Made by a program: the position numbers and the translations under genes | Shown: piece after piece, positions 54,092 through 64,000 of the stretch | Layout of the letters: every line of letters starts with the position of its first letter | Numbering within the stretch: the first letter of the stretch is position 1 | Notes under the pieces: generated by a model | What the model saw: only the letters and a program-made list of their open reading frames with translations | Database searches by the model: none | Told to the model about the DNA's origin: nothing | NCBI GenBank assembly: GCA_951640195.1 | Contig: OX621165.1 | Coordinates: 1,736,001 to 1,800,000 of the forward strand | Origin: Porpolomopsis calyptriformis | Taxonomy: Eukaryota > Basidiomycota > Agaricomycetes > Agaricales > Hygrophoraceae | Length of the DNA: 64,000 bases | Direction: 5' to 3'

Positions 54092-55670
54092 ATGACACAG
54101 AACATTATCAATATCACGAAACAGAAGATTTGCGACCAAATGAGGTCGCTTCCAGATGGGGTTGCCAAACCTGAAGATTACAAAATCTGGGGGCAACAGT
54201 TTTGCAAGTTACTGGTGAGTTTTTTGTTTTTCTAATCGTTTTCTTCCGCTAATCCATCTTTTAGATCGCATATAATCGGGTCGTAAAGGCCCTGAAGCAA
54301 ACATCAACGGACGACGAGGTCGTCGCGTGGCAAAAAGAGGCCCGTGAGACCTTCGACGCTTTCGAAGAGCGAGAGTGGTTGGAATGGGCGGGGGAGCTGC
54401 TGATGCCAAGGTTGGCAGAGGTGGTACATCGCGAGGCCAAGGAGAAAGCGGAGGCGGAGAGGGTCGAGCGAGAGCGAAGGGCGGAAGAGGAACGTGAGGC
54501 GAGGGAGAGGGCGGAGACGTCTGCGCGGGAGGAACGAGAGAGGGTCGAGCGTGAGGAGCGAGAGGAGCGAGAGCGAGCGGAGCGTGAGGAACGAGAGGAG
54601 CGCGAGCGGGTCGAGAGGGCGGAGCGAGAGGTATGAGAGAAGCGGGAGCGAGAGGAGCGAGAAGAACGAGAATGGGAGGAACGGGACGCGGAGGATCGGA
54701 AGTGGATGGAGGAAGCCTACGAGAGGCTCCTCCAGTCGCTTATGGACGGGAAGATCAACGAGGAGGAATTCCATCGAGAAACGGAAAAGGCGGTGGGCGA
54801 GAGTGGGACGAAGGCAGCGGAGGTGTCGGCAGACACGCCAGACACGACAGGGGGGATGACGGAAACGACGGAGGATGGGCACCAGCCCTCGGTTGACGAA
54901 GACAAATCGGCGGCAGCAGCGCAATCGCTGACTGCAGAAGAACTGGTCGAGCGGTCGAAGGCGGCGCATCGGGAGAGGATGGCGGCGAAGGGACGGTCGC
55001 TCCCTGCGATCACGACGTGGGAGTACCGCAAGTGAAAGGCGGTAGAAGAGGCTTTGCGCCCGGTCGAGGGCAAAGTAAGTCTCTTTCTTTTTCTTATTTT
55101 TTTTGTTTTTACTAACGGACTTCTTTATTTCGCAGTGTGATTTTTGCGAGAAGGTGGGCGCGGAGTGTGAGATTGGCCCCGCGGATCCGTTATGCGCCAA
55201 GTGCGTAACGGATAAGCACGGTTGCTATTGGAAGGGGGAAACCCGCTTGGGCAAGAAGTTCAAGCCGCGGCCCAAGGGGGAGTCGAAGGGCGCGAACAAG
55301 TCGGCGACGGCAGAGGAATCGAAGAAGGGGGTTCGGAAGTCGGCGAGGGCCGTTTCTCGTAAGTTTTTCCTTTTTCTTTTTGTTTTCTTTATTCTAATCT
55401 TTTCTTTCTATAGGTCCAGTAGTCTATATCGACAAGACGCCGCCTTTCGAGGAGGAGACGGTGGGCGAAGGCTCGAAGGAAACGACGCGGCCGGTCGCGG
55501 GTCAGAAAGGGAAGGGGAAGGGGAAGGCGGTCGATGAAGAGAAATCGCGAGAGGTTTTGGCGGCGATCGCGGAGGAGAAAGCACGCGTAAAGGTGCGAAT
55601 CGTCGTTCTCGAAGAGATTTTGAGGGGTTTAGAAGAGAGGGAAGAGGAGATGGTCTTAGAGAATCTGTAG
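54092..55670 (+). pseudogene. Antisense spliced gene in B3: coiled-coil Zn2Cys6 protein
   Basis: Four exons: 54092-54214, 54265-55074, 55136-55358, 55414-55670, with introns of 50, 61 and 55 bp, all GT-AG with CTAAT/CTAAC branches. They encode about 470 codons. Residues 1-41: short domain (W-G-Q-Q-F-C-K-L-L). About 60-250: long Glu/Arg coiled coil. From 312, at the start of exon 3: cysteines at 312, 315, 322, 331, 334 and 341, exactly the Zn2Cys6 spacing C-X2-C-X6-C-X8-C-X2-C-X6-C, followed by a basic tail (G-K-K-F-K-P-R-P-K). A second coiled coil ends the protein. Two TGA (about 54637 and 55033) are CGA in B1. Otherwise open. Likely DNA-binding, role unknown. Confidence 0.82.
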
Positions 55671-55792
55671 ACTTGTCTTGAATAATTTGTAGCCTTTAGT
55701 CTTTTTCTTATAAATTTTGTATTTCTGTGTCTAAAAAAAATGAAAGAAAGACTTTGGAATGAAAAAAGTGCGTAGCGATGTGTTACGGCAGG
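55671..55792. other. Convergent 3' region between antisense gene and B3 pol
   Basis: About 120 bp, AT-rich, between the stop of the antisense gene and the stop of pol on the other strand. The two transcripts converge here; T-rich stretches could serve as poly(A) signals. No ORF. Confidence 0.5.
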
Positions 55793-57240
55793 TTACAAGT
55801 CCTCGATCACAACGCTATCGAGTGGTTCGCTAGCTAGCGAACGTTCCATCTCTCTAAGTCGTGAAGTCGATATGTCGAGGAATCGTTCGGGAATTGCGAT
55901 CGACCTTCGAGCGAAGTATGGGATGACTCTAAACGCGGCGATTGGGCGATGTAAGACGGATCCGTCGAGTTCCGCGACGATATAAGCTTTCCCTAGGTTT
56001 CGAGATACCACGACTAGGGGTCCTAGGTATCGAGGACGCATCTTCCGATTGAGAGACTTCTTGATTTTTGTGTTCCGAATGAGTACAAGATCGCCAGTCT
56101 TGAAATCGTAGTCGCGAATGGTCTTCTCGTGTTTCTTCTCGAATCGAATGGCGGATCGTAGACGAGCGGCGAGAACCTTCGATCGGAGTTGGTCTAAATC
56201 AGCGTCTCGTTTCTGTAGGGCGATCGCGCGTTGTGATATTAGATTAGTCATCGAGAGAACCGAATCTGGAGCGGGAAGGAGATATGTTGTTTCAGAAATA
56301 TCTAACGGAAGCAATGGCTGAGACCCTGTAATGGCGAAGTAGGGTGAGCATCCCAGTCGCTTTCGGGTAGTGACGCGCTCAGCCCAGAATACGGAGTAGG
56401 CTCTGATCGACCATTGTTTCTGATCACCATCGACAGCTTTGAATAGCGATTGTCGTACGTCGAAGTGAGATCATTCGACTATTCCATTCGCGCGAGAGTT
56501 GTATCCGCTAATGTGAATATGGTTGATTCGATAGTGCTTGGCGAGGTGATCTACGGCTTCTAAGAAAGCTGTTCCATTGTCTGTGACGATTTCTCGAAGA
56601 GAGCCCCATCAACAGATTATATCCTCGAAGATCCATTCGCCAATCGATTTCGCTGTTTCCGAACGAAGCATTCGAAATTCGGGATAGTGGGTGAGGGAGC
56701 ATCGCCCTTGAACGATATATCGAAATGGGCTGGATCGGGGCATATGCATAGTGTTGATGTAGATTTTGGCGAATAGGGGAGCTGGCGTGGCGACGGTCGG
56801 AGGGACGAGGGCTTGCGTGGTTTGACGGACCTAACAGGTATGACACGTCCGAACGAACCAGACTATGTCGGGGGCCATATGAGGCCACCAGAAACGTTCG
56901 GAAACGATTGATCAGGTAGCGAAGATAGCCTTGTGACCTGTTCGATCGTGAAGTTCCGTCATGATCGCTAATCGGCGATCCAGATCGATGACTAATTTAT
57001 GAGCTCCTTGTCTATCCTTTCGCCATAGTCAGTGGTTGTCGATAAAGAACTCTTCACAGTATCGTATAAAACTCGCGTAGTTGCTGTTGGACATGTTGCT
57101 TGGTCATTCGAGATCTGAAAGCCATTTTCGAACAAGGAGAAGTCGTCGATCATCTTGCTGAGCCGCTTCCGATCGCGGAACGATTTTGTAGGAGTCGGTA
57201 CGGGGGTGGTTAGGATCCTCCTCCTCCTCACTGAAATGTT
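55793..57240 (-). pseudogene. pol: B3 integrase
   Basis: C-terminal part is fully open (56314-55793: R-P-R-Y-L-G-P-L, ending E-D-L). The core is broken by stops at about 56464, 56603, 56832, 56910 and 57105, four CGA-to-TGA and one CAG-to-TAG relative to B1. First catalytic Asp reads Asn (I-N-T-M-H-M-P). The RNase H junction contains the internal polypurine block 57221-57240. Confidence 0.82.
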
Positions 57241-59317
57241 TACTCTGCAAGTAAACTGAGGTGGGCATTCGGAGGGTTTTGGTTCGGGGCGCGGGCGAAT
57301 CGTTGATATGGTGCATCAGTCCGTGGACGCGATCGATCCAATCGTCGAAGTCTTTATCAGTCGGCTCTTCGTCGTCTTGGTCCTCGGGCTGTCGGGGGCA
57401 TCGAGAGAGACCATCGGGACCGTGGTTCGAACCGGCGACGTGTACCAAAGTAAAATGGAATGTGAGAATTGCTACGATCCATCTGTTAATACTAGCTTGA
57501 GGCGCGATGTCTGGGTTGGCTAGCATTCCTTTGATATATCGAGCGTCGACTTCTATTATGAGGTTCCGAATGCCGATGAGATAGAGTCGGAGCGATCGCA
57601 AGGCTCGATAGAGACCGTAGATTTCGAGTTTCGGCTGAGAGAACCTTCTTTCTCGATCGTTCAACGTGATCAAACCGAATCGATTATAGTACCATTTCTT
57701 CGGGTCGTCGGGATCGCATTGGCAGAGATGAAAGCCAACCGCGATATAGGAGGTGTCGACGGTGAGTATGACAGGGGCGTCAGAAGTATAATCGAGAACT
57801 CACAGAGCAGGCGATTCTAGAAGAGCTTGTTTCAAGTCCTCTTGAGCGGCGAGTTGATCGGGACCGAATTCGAAGGGCATATCCTTCCTAGTGAGCTTGA
57901 CTAGGTGGTTCACTCGATGCGCGAAGTTGCGAATGAATATCCGAACAACGCCAATAGTGCCAAGGAAGGCTCGAACTTCAGAGAGGTCTTTACAGGGACC
58001 CCAATTTCGGATCGCAGATACGCGTGATTCATTGGGTAGTCGTCCTAAGTGAGTACATCAATATCCAAGAACGGTGGTTTCTTCTGCGCACAAGAACGAT
58101 TTATAGCCTGACATCGTTCCACCGCAATATTTCATTCGCTGGACTATCCGATTCAGATTCCCGAAGTGTTCCCATACGAATCGTCGAATTCCGTCGTTTT
58201 CGGGAATCGTTTCATAGGATCCATCGGGGAGTATGTATCGAGTCACAGGACCCTTCACAGGGATATTGTCGATATAGGGGATCGTAAACTCAGGAATCTC
58301 CAGTTGGAGGATATAGGTGACGTCATCATGAAAAACAGGCACAGAGTTAGTCCATCCCATGGGTAGGGTAACTAGTCGATGAGCCCCATAGGGTGTTTGG
58401 AACGTGGTTAAATCGCGAGATGAAGGCGCGATCACTCATTTGTCATATCCGACGTACAGATCGAACATAGCGCCACAGGATCGACCGCCGAACTGTTCGG
58501 CCAAGTGTTCAGGGATTGGCGTCACTCCCGAATGTCAAATCGTTACTTGATTAAGTGGTTCGAGACTGTGAATGATTCTAAGTTCTTTTCCTCCTTTCTT
58601 TAGAACGGTGAACCATCGCGATCGGTAGGAGGAGTTCGAGGGTTCGTAGACACCAGCGTCGATTTTTCGCTGGATAACTTTACATACTTCGTGGTAGATC
58701 CCTGGGGGAATCAGAATATTCTTTTGTACCCAGGGCGTATGTGGTATGACTGGGAGATCGACGGGAGGGAAAAAGTCGGATCTGAAACGTCCTCATTCGG
58801 AGTCGTTCCAGGCGAAGGCGAGATCTTGCTTTCTCATGAAATCGTGAAGGAGAGCCCTTTCCTGAGGCCAAAGAAAATCTCCGGGGTGAGCTTTATCGAA
58901 AAGCTCCATCCGTTCGATCGTATATCGTTCGGTCGGGGTAAACGTGGGGGGGTTCGGGTCAAGTGTTGGCATATCCGTGAGTGGATCACCAAGGATTTTC
59001 CGAATGATTCGGAATTTGTCGGGGAGTTCAGCTACTACGGAGCGAACTTTCTTCAAGACAGGTTTATATTTCTTTTTTGATGCGAGGAAGGTTGCAATTT
59101 CCATCGATCGATTGAGACGGTCGGAAGCGGAATGTCGATCGCTAGTCGATCGAGATTTAGAGATAAGGTCGGGGAGGTCACAAGCGGATAAATAAGCGTG
59201 GGAAACTGTTGAAACTTTATTTGTTGCGCATAGAGGCGCACAGGAATTGACAGATAGCATAGACGTAGCGTGGTCGTAATCTAGAATTATCGCGATCTCT
59301 CCTTGATCAGGAATCAA
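57241..59317 (-). pseudogene. pol: B3 reverse transcriptase-RNase H
   Basis: RT active site reads Y-I-D-N-I-P (second Asp lost; B1 keeps Y-I-D-D). Stops at about 57795, 58045, 58434, 58533 and 58796 replace CGA (four) and CAA. RNase H E-V-D-A-R and D-G-L-S-R are visible. Enters by the same -1 overlap as B1. Confidence 0.85.
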
Positions 59318-60708
59318 ATCCTCGATGAGCGAAAATCCGAACGGTGCTTCAGTAGTCCTCGTGGAACCGTCGGAATTGTGACGGTTCTTCCGCTATTTGG
59401 ATCGCAAATAGTAATCGTCTGGTTTTCGTCGGCGAAGTTCTTGACGAGGCTTTGAGCTAAAACGTCGAACGGTCTTCCAAGCAGGATATCGTAGGCGGGA
59501 GCGCAAATGACGTGGATCTGGAGGTAGAGGGTTATGTCGCCGATCTGACATGGGACATTCCTCGCGAGACCTAACGATTGGTCTATTTCACCGTTGGCCG
59601 ATTGCATGTTGAGTTGGATAGTTGGGTCGTAGATCAGTCCTAGGTCGTGACAAACGGCTTCGGACATAGCGATTATCTGAGATCCGGGATCGACGATGCA
59701 TTCGATCGTTTCTTTATGATCAATCAACATGACGATCGATCGGAGGGCATGCGATTCCTTTGCGACAGTAACAGTGTGAGGGGTTTCGTCGGATGAGAGA
59801 GTGTTTAGATACGATTCGTAGGGGTCGGGCACGGTAATGGAACAATCGTCGTCATCGCAATAAGGCAGGGCGTCGTTCGGAATTGCTTCCACTTCGACGG
59901 TTTTGACCGCAATCGGTCGACTAGGCAGCTGAGTTCGTTTAGGGGTTACTGCCTCTCGAACCTTCGATCGAACTTTGGGTGAGAGGGATAACAACTCTTC
60001 GGGGGAAAGCGTGACACAAGGGGTTTTCATCAAACGATTATAGACGTCGGAGGCGATCTTGGCATCTTGGATCAGCGCTTGAGTGTGGTACGAGGGGTCT
60101 CTGTCTCTTTTCACCATCGGAGAGCCAAAGTTCTGGACGTGGGGCGGTACGTAGTTGGACTCTTTTGCTTTCGCGAACGGATGTTCCGTTGTAGCGGGTT
60201 GAGTCGGGATGGTCGCGATCGGAGCACTCGATGGTTTGTCAGTTGCTTTCTCTTTGTCCGGTTCTTGTCGTCGAGGCCGAACTATCTCTACTCCATCGAA
60301 CGTCTTCTTGCTCCTTAACGCGAAAATCTCTTTTTTGAGAGCAGCGATCCGTTCGTCGGCCGATAGTTGGTAAGTCTCAGTCGCTGGATCGCGTTGGATA
60401 CCTGCTGAAATTCTGTACATCATTCCAGCGGTCGGGGTTGGGTTTTGCTTGTACCATTCATCCATTCGTTCTTTCAAGGTTTTTCCCGGCATTTGCTGGG
60501 GGACGAACCTGTCATTCGGGAGTACGATCCTTCCTTCGAAGTTCTTCTTGCATCGACCGTTCTGGATATATTCGCGGTAGGTTGGGTAGCTTCCAATGAA
60601 GTGATCGGGACTTCCACAGAAAACGCAGGTTTTCGGCTCAAATGGGTCAGGAGCATTGGGTCGTCGTTCCGAAGTTTGTGGTGTTCGAGGGGGCGGGTTT
60701 CATTTCGG
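59314..60708 (-). pseudogene. B3 nucleocapsid zinc knuckle, linker and protease
   Basis: Open from 60492 to 59314, including an intact D-P-G-S protease triad. Upstream, the CCHC knuckle C-V-F-C-G-S-P-D-H-F-I-G-S-Y has lost its last Cys (TGC to TAC). The GGATTTT frameshift heptamer is at 59338-59332 in the same phase as B1. The TGA between capsid and knuckle (about 60700) is shared with B1. Confidence 0.83.
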
Positions 60709-61431
60709 GGGACCTCTATTGTCCAGGGTTTTGACCAACGTAGTCATTAGTTTTTCCATAAAGACGCTGAGGTCTTCTTGTTTCGTGGCAGGGGTAGTAG
60801 TCGTCGTCGAAGTCATCATTTCGCGTGGTAGAAAGGTGTTCGGAGATGTTCCATATAGAACGAAATGAGCTGCCTTGTTGATATCGTTTACCCCGTAAGG
60901 ATCGTCGGGGAAGTGGTCGGGGAACTTGATTTCCAGTCGTCGGACGATTCTAGTCCAGAGTTCGGGTTGGAATCCTCGGACGAAGGCGCGACTTTGTTCT
61001 GCTTCGGAGATTCTGTTCTTGGATCGCAGGAATTTAGTAATCGCAAGGAACGATCGGAAATACGCTCCAAGTTCGTTTGTGTTCATAATCCCTAGTCGAA
61101 GCTGTTCTCCAACTATCTTGTCCATGTCGGCGATGGACCACTTTCGATCGTCTTCCGATCCTGGGTATAGCTTATAGATGGCGGCGACGAATTCGTCGAA
61201 CGTATGTCCGGCTTGGAACTCCGTTTGGTATTCCCAGAGTTCAGAGGTATCAATGTCGACGTACTTGCAGGCATAGGTCTTCTTAGCATCGTTGTTGGTG
61301 ATGCTACAATTAGCGAAAAGACCTCTGAGGTCTTGGAAGTATCTTCGAAGTTCTCGTGGTTGTTCGGGGTTGAACTTCGGGGCAGTCGAGTGACCGCGAG
61401 CAGGCATTACTAGGTTTGGTGGGGTCGTCAT
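60700..61431 (-). CDS. gag: B3 Gag, capsid part
   Basis: 243-codon open frame from MTTPPNLVMP, lacking damage. Homologous to B1 2292-3023 at near identity. The upstream extension in B1 (MHNRVTRS) has ACG instead of ATG here, supporting the MTTPPN start. Ends at TGA as in B1. Confidence 0.78.
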   Translation of the reverse strand: MTTPPNLVMPARGHSTAPKFNPEQPRELRRYFQDLRGLFANCSITNNDAKKTYACKYVDIDTSELWEYQTEFQAGHTFDEFVAAIYKLYPGSEDDRKWSIADMDKIVGEQLRLGIMNTNELGAYFRSFLAITKFLRSKNRISEAEQSRAFVRGFQPELWTRIVRRLEIKFPDHFPDDPYGVNDINKAAHFVLYGTSPNTFLPREMMTSTTTTTPATKQEDLSVFMEKLMTTLVKTLDNRGPPK

Positions 61432-61699
61432 AGTCGTTGTAGAAATCGATGATAATGAGGAAAGTGATAAGGTAGAGGAGGGTTCGTCGGGGGAGTTGGG
61501 ATTGTTGATCGAAGTTGAATTCCGTTTTATTTGAGAGCTGGGAAGTGTTGGTTGGGTTGGATCGATGTTCCGAGTGAATCTATCTCGTAAGGTTGTGCTT
61601 CGAGTGACTCGATTGTGCGTCGGGAACGGCGGTTCGAAGGACTGAGTCGAAGGAATCTTTTAAGATTTTAATAGTGGGCCCTCGCGGTGGGCTCCAAAA

Positions 61700-62308
61700 T
61701 GATACGTCTGCTTCGTGTATGAGAACCGAACACAGAACAAGGTGCGAGGACGACTATAAAGAGTCTCGACTCAGCCTATGATCGATAATCGTGGAAAGGG
61801 AGTCTTCGACCGTTCGCGAACGAGATCGATCGGGGAATCGGAAGGATCGGAAAGTCGAAAGAGGAAGTCTTAGAAGATCTAAAGAGGATCTAGACTCGAG
61901 AGCGAGAGAGAAGCGAATATCTGACTTGTTGGATCACTAGCTACAACATACAGTATATATATCTTCTAGTACAAGGATCCCTTTGAGTGTATATGATAAA
62001 AGGGGAGCCTCTCTAATGATCTAAGGGGAAAGTAGTGAATAGGAATGAAGGAATCGAATGAAAAAGGGAGAAATAGAAGAGAACTGATGCCTTTGAATAG
62101 TGTCTTCCCTTTGATATACAAACTTTCATTCGCGTTCGGAAAGCTTCGATCGCGTTCGGAGCGTTCGATGATTCTCGAAGTCGTTTGGGATGTTCGGGAG
62201 CTATCGGGAGCGTTCGGAGGGTTCGAGTTCGTGTTCGAAGGACTTGGTAGGCGTCTAGTATTCGTATAGTTGAATATACGGTGCTCAGGGGACGGAGGGG
62301 TCGTATCA
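61700..62308 (-). repeat. B3 5' LTR
   Basis: 609 bp, pairs with 52739-53347. In sense followed by TTTTGGAGCCCACCG as in B1. Confidence 0.93.
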
Positions 62309-64000
62309 CCACACAGGATAGTAAGTACTGTAGTTAATCTGTGATCTGCTACTATGGCATCCTAGTTGGATCAGAACAGGGTCCTTCAACTGATATATTT
62401 TCAAATTTGCAACTCTCGCAAATTCTGGGTTAATGGCATCAGAGGTGCTGCCTGTATCGAACATTACAACAGCTATGAGGCCGTTTAATTCTATGCAAGC
62501 CACTAAAGGCCTTACTTTCATACTCAGCTTTGCTGGGTGGTCCTGCTGTCTGCTGGACTTATAAACCCATGATTTGGGTTGAGTGTCTTCTTTGAACACT
62601 TGTTCATCATTTATAGATGCTATAAATTCATGAGCAGGGTTACTCGTTTCTCTGATTGAATGTATCTGTTCATTGACAATGTTATTGTCATCTTCCTCTT
62701 GTGAGTACTCTTCATACTCATCATATTCTTGGGGGTGATACTCTTCACCTTGTGATGTATACTGCAATCCTTGTAAAGGATTGTCCTCCTCTTCCTCAAC
62801 TATGATTCTGTAGTTGTTTTGAGGCTCATCTGCCTCTTGGTTGTTCTTGTCGATAGTGTCTTCTGCTACCATTTTGAATGCATCCTCCCCCTCTTGGATA
62901 GCTGCCATTCAGGGCTTCCCAAAATTGGGACATTTTGGATCAGTCACATAGTAGCCAAACTTGCCACATGCATAGCATTTCACACCAGATGATCCTGTCT
63001 GGTTTTGATTATATGCTGGTTCCTGCAGTGTTGGTTTACTTCCAGAACCACTTGGTCAATTTGGCAGTGGTCTGTAAGGCTGATAGTTGTCAGTCAGTCT
63101 ATACAGTCTGTATGGACCTTGTTTGTTAGGGTACTTATTGTACGCTGGCTTCGAATATGACAGTGTTTCTTTATTCCTCATCTGATTTGTAGGCAGCTGC
63201 ATATTCGCGGTTGCCTTTGGCTGACTGGTTACTCCAGATGTCACCTTGCATCACTCATCATAGTGATGCTTTATTTGAATGCTCTCTTTGACATGTTGAG
63301 CCACTTTGAGAATTGTATCAAGTGATGAGGTTTCAGCAGTAACGCCTTTCTGGACAACTGCATTGGTTATCCGTGCAGGTAGACCCAATAATAATTGGGT
63401 TTTGAACATATACAAGTCAGGCTCATGTATCATATGTCCTACATACCTCTCGAGGTTGTAGAAAAATCCTGAGACACCACCTTCTGTGGTGTACTTTCTC
63501 AAATAGAATTCTGTCATAGCATCCTGTATGGATGCTTCATGAATAAACCAGTCATACAGTCTGGTTATGACCTCTTTGAATGTCCATTGGCATTTCTACC
63601 TAGACATGCTGTTGACATTGTCATTAAACCACTGTCTTGCTTTGTCCGCAAGATAAATAGCCATTAAGGCAATATGCTCTAGCTCCGCATTAGGTCCAGT
63701 GTAGTTGGACAATTTCAACCATCTCAGGAATGATTGAAGCCACCCATTGAATTTCTCGATGTCCTCTTCACCGCTATACTCTTTTAGAGTAGGCAGTTTA
63801 GGTGATGAGGTTCAGAAACCAGATAGGTTTCCCTTTAGTGGTTTGCCCACTTGTTCATCAATTAATTTATGATATTTACAATGAATGTCTCTGAGGTAAT
63901 CAGAGTGTTGATCTTTCTCCTCATATTTATGAGGTTTACAGCTACGACTTCTGTGTTGTGTTGTTGTTTTTGACATCTGTTTAGATGTTCTTTTACTACC
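62309..64000 (-). pseudogene. gag: A3 protease N-terminal part, zinc knuckle and gag
   Basis: Protease F-D-T-G-S at about 62455 intact. The zinc knuckle at about 62985-62940 reads C-Y-A-C-G-K-F-G-Y-Y, so the His ligand is lost by C-to-T. TGA at 62908 region matches A2 (A1 has CAA), both derivable from CGA. Capsid at 63150-63850; the overlap of two gag frames recurs at about 63850-64000. The element continues outside the window. Confidence 0.82.

Larger units (their letters stand above)
52739..62308 (-). mobile_element. Gypsy LTR retrotransposon B3 (9570 bp with an internal solo LTR)
   Basis: Reverse-oriented family B copy. LTRs 52739-53347 (3') and 61700-62308 (5'), both 609 bp; target duplication CCAC (52735-52738, 62309-62312). 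Same layout as B1 plus a B' solo LTR at 53475-54047. Retains CGA at the five sites where B1 has stops, but has about nine stops of its own, mostly at CGA. Confidence 0.95.
46224..64000 (-). mobile_element. Gypsy retrotransposon A3 (5' end outside window), interrupted by B3
   Basis: Family A copy on the - strand. 3' LTR 46224-46418, then collinear internal sequence to 52738, the B3 insertion, then 62309-64000 within gag. RT active site Y-L-D-D and protease D-T-G-S are intact here, unlike A1 and A2. The gag zinc knuckle has lost its His (F-G-Y-Y). A 1-bp loss in a C run near 47757 shifts the accessory ORF. Confidence 0.94.

Noticed and set aside
54304..55200. 298-codon - strand ORF rich in Leu/Arg/Ser
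   Set aside because: It is the complement of the Glu/Arg coiled-coil exon of the antisense gene; low-complexity shadow with no domain and no splice logic. The same applies to 8753-9376 in B1.

Overview
The window is a block of nested LTR retrotransposons from a filamentous basidiomycete, most likely an Agaricomycete. The support for this is spliceosomal introns of 46-61 bp with clear CTAAC/CTAAT branch motifs, chromodomain-bearing Ty3/Gypsy integrases of fungal type, a Zn2Cys6 cluster protein, and a host gene of the HMUDK-helical type that is common in mushrooms. Species cannot be named from the sequence. No rRNA, tRNA or CRISPR was seen.

Three full-length Gypsy families recur, and two copies of each were compared by eye. 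Family A (195-bp LTR): A1 runs + strand from before position 1 to 42029, A2 is 24909-34614 (+), A3 runs - strand from 46224 past the right edge. Family B (609-bp LTR): B1 1415-10363 (+), B3 52739-62308 (-). Family C (about 360-bp LTR): C1 10690-17929 (-), C2 24826-41755 (-). Solo LTRs of three further types (E 421-779, F 18895-19515, B' 20217-20789 and 53475-54047) are also present. Target-site duplications recovered for nine of the insertions fix the order. A1 is the oldest scaffold and was hit by E, B1, C1, F, B' and C2. C2 was then hit by A2. A3 was hit by B3, which was hit by a second B' solo LTR. A 4.2-kb island of non-LTR DNA (42030-46223) lies between the 3' ends of A1 and A3. It holds one apparently intact spliced host gene (HMUDK-like helical domain fused to a chromodomain) and the 5' part of a Tc5/pogo-type transposase gene cut by A3.

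The three families appear to express Pol in three different ways. A has an in-frame UGA-CUAG between protease and RT in all three copies, a readthrough context. B has a -1 frame overlap with a GGATTTT heptamer. C has an AUGA stop/start overlap between gag and pol. Family C carries a self-priming signature like Tf1: a 13-14 nt primer site abutting the 5' LTR that is complementary to an LTR motif 33 nt downstream of a TATA box, and the two partners covary between copies. Family A carries a TATA-preceded accessory ORF between its chromodomain and 3' LTR. Family B carries, antisense to gag-pol, a four-exon gene for a coiled-coil Zn2Cys6 protein with a conserved palindrome upstream.

All coding regions in the retroelements are decayed. 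The damage is overwhelmingly C-to-T/G-to-A, mostly at CpG: CGA(Arg) to TGA stops, TGG to TAG/TGA, and catalytic Asp to Asn. This fits methylated, silenced repeats. Intact protein sequence is seen only in the 42.8-44.2 kb host gene.
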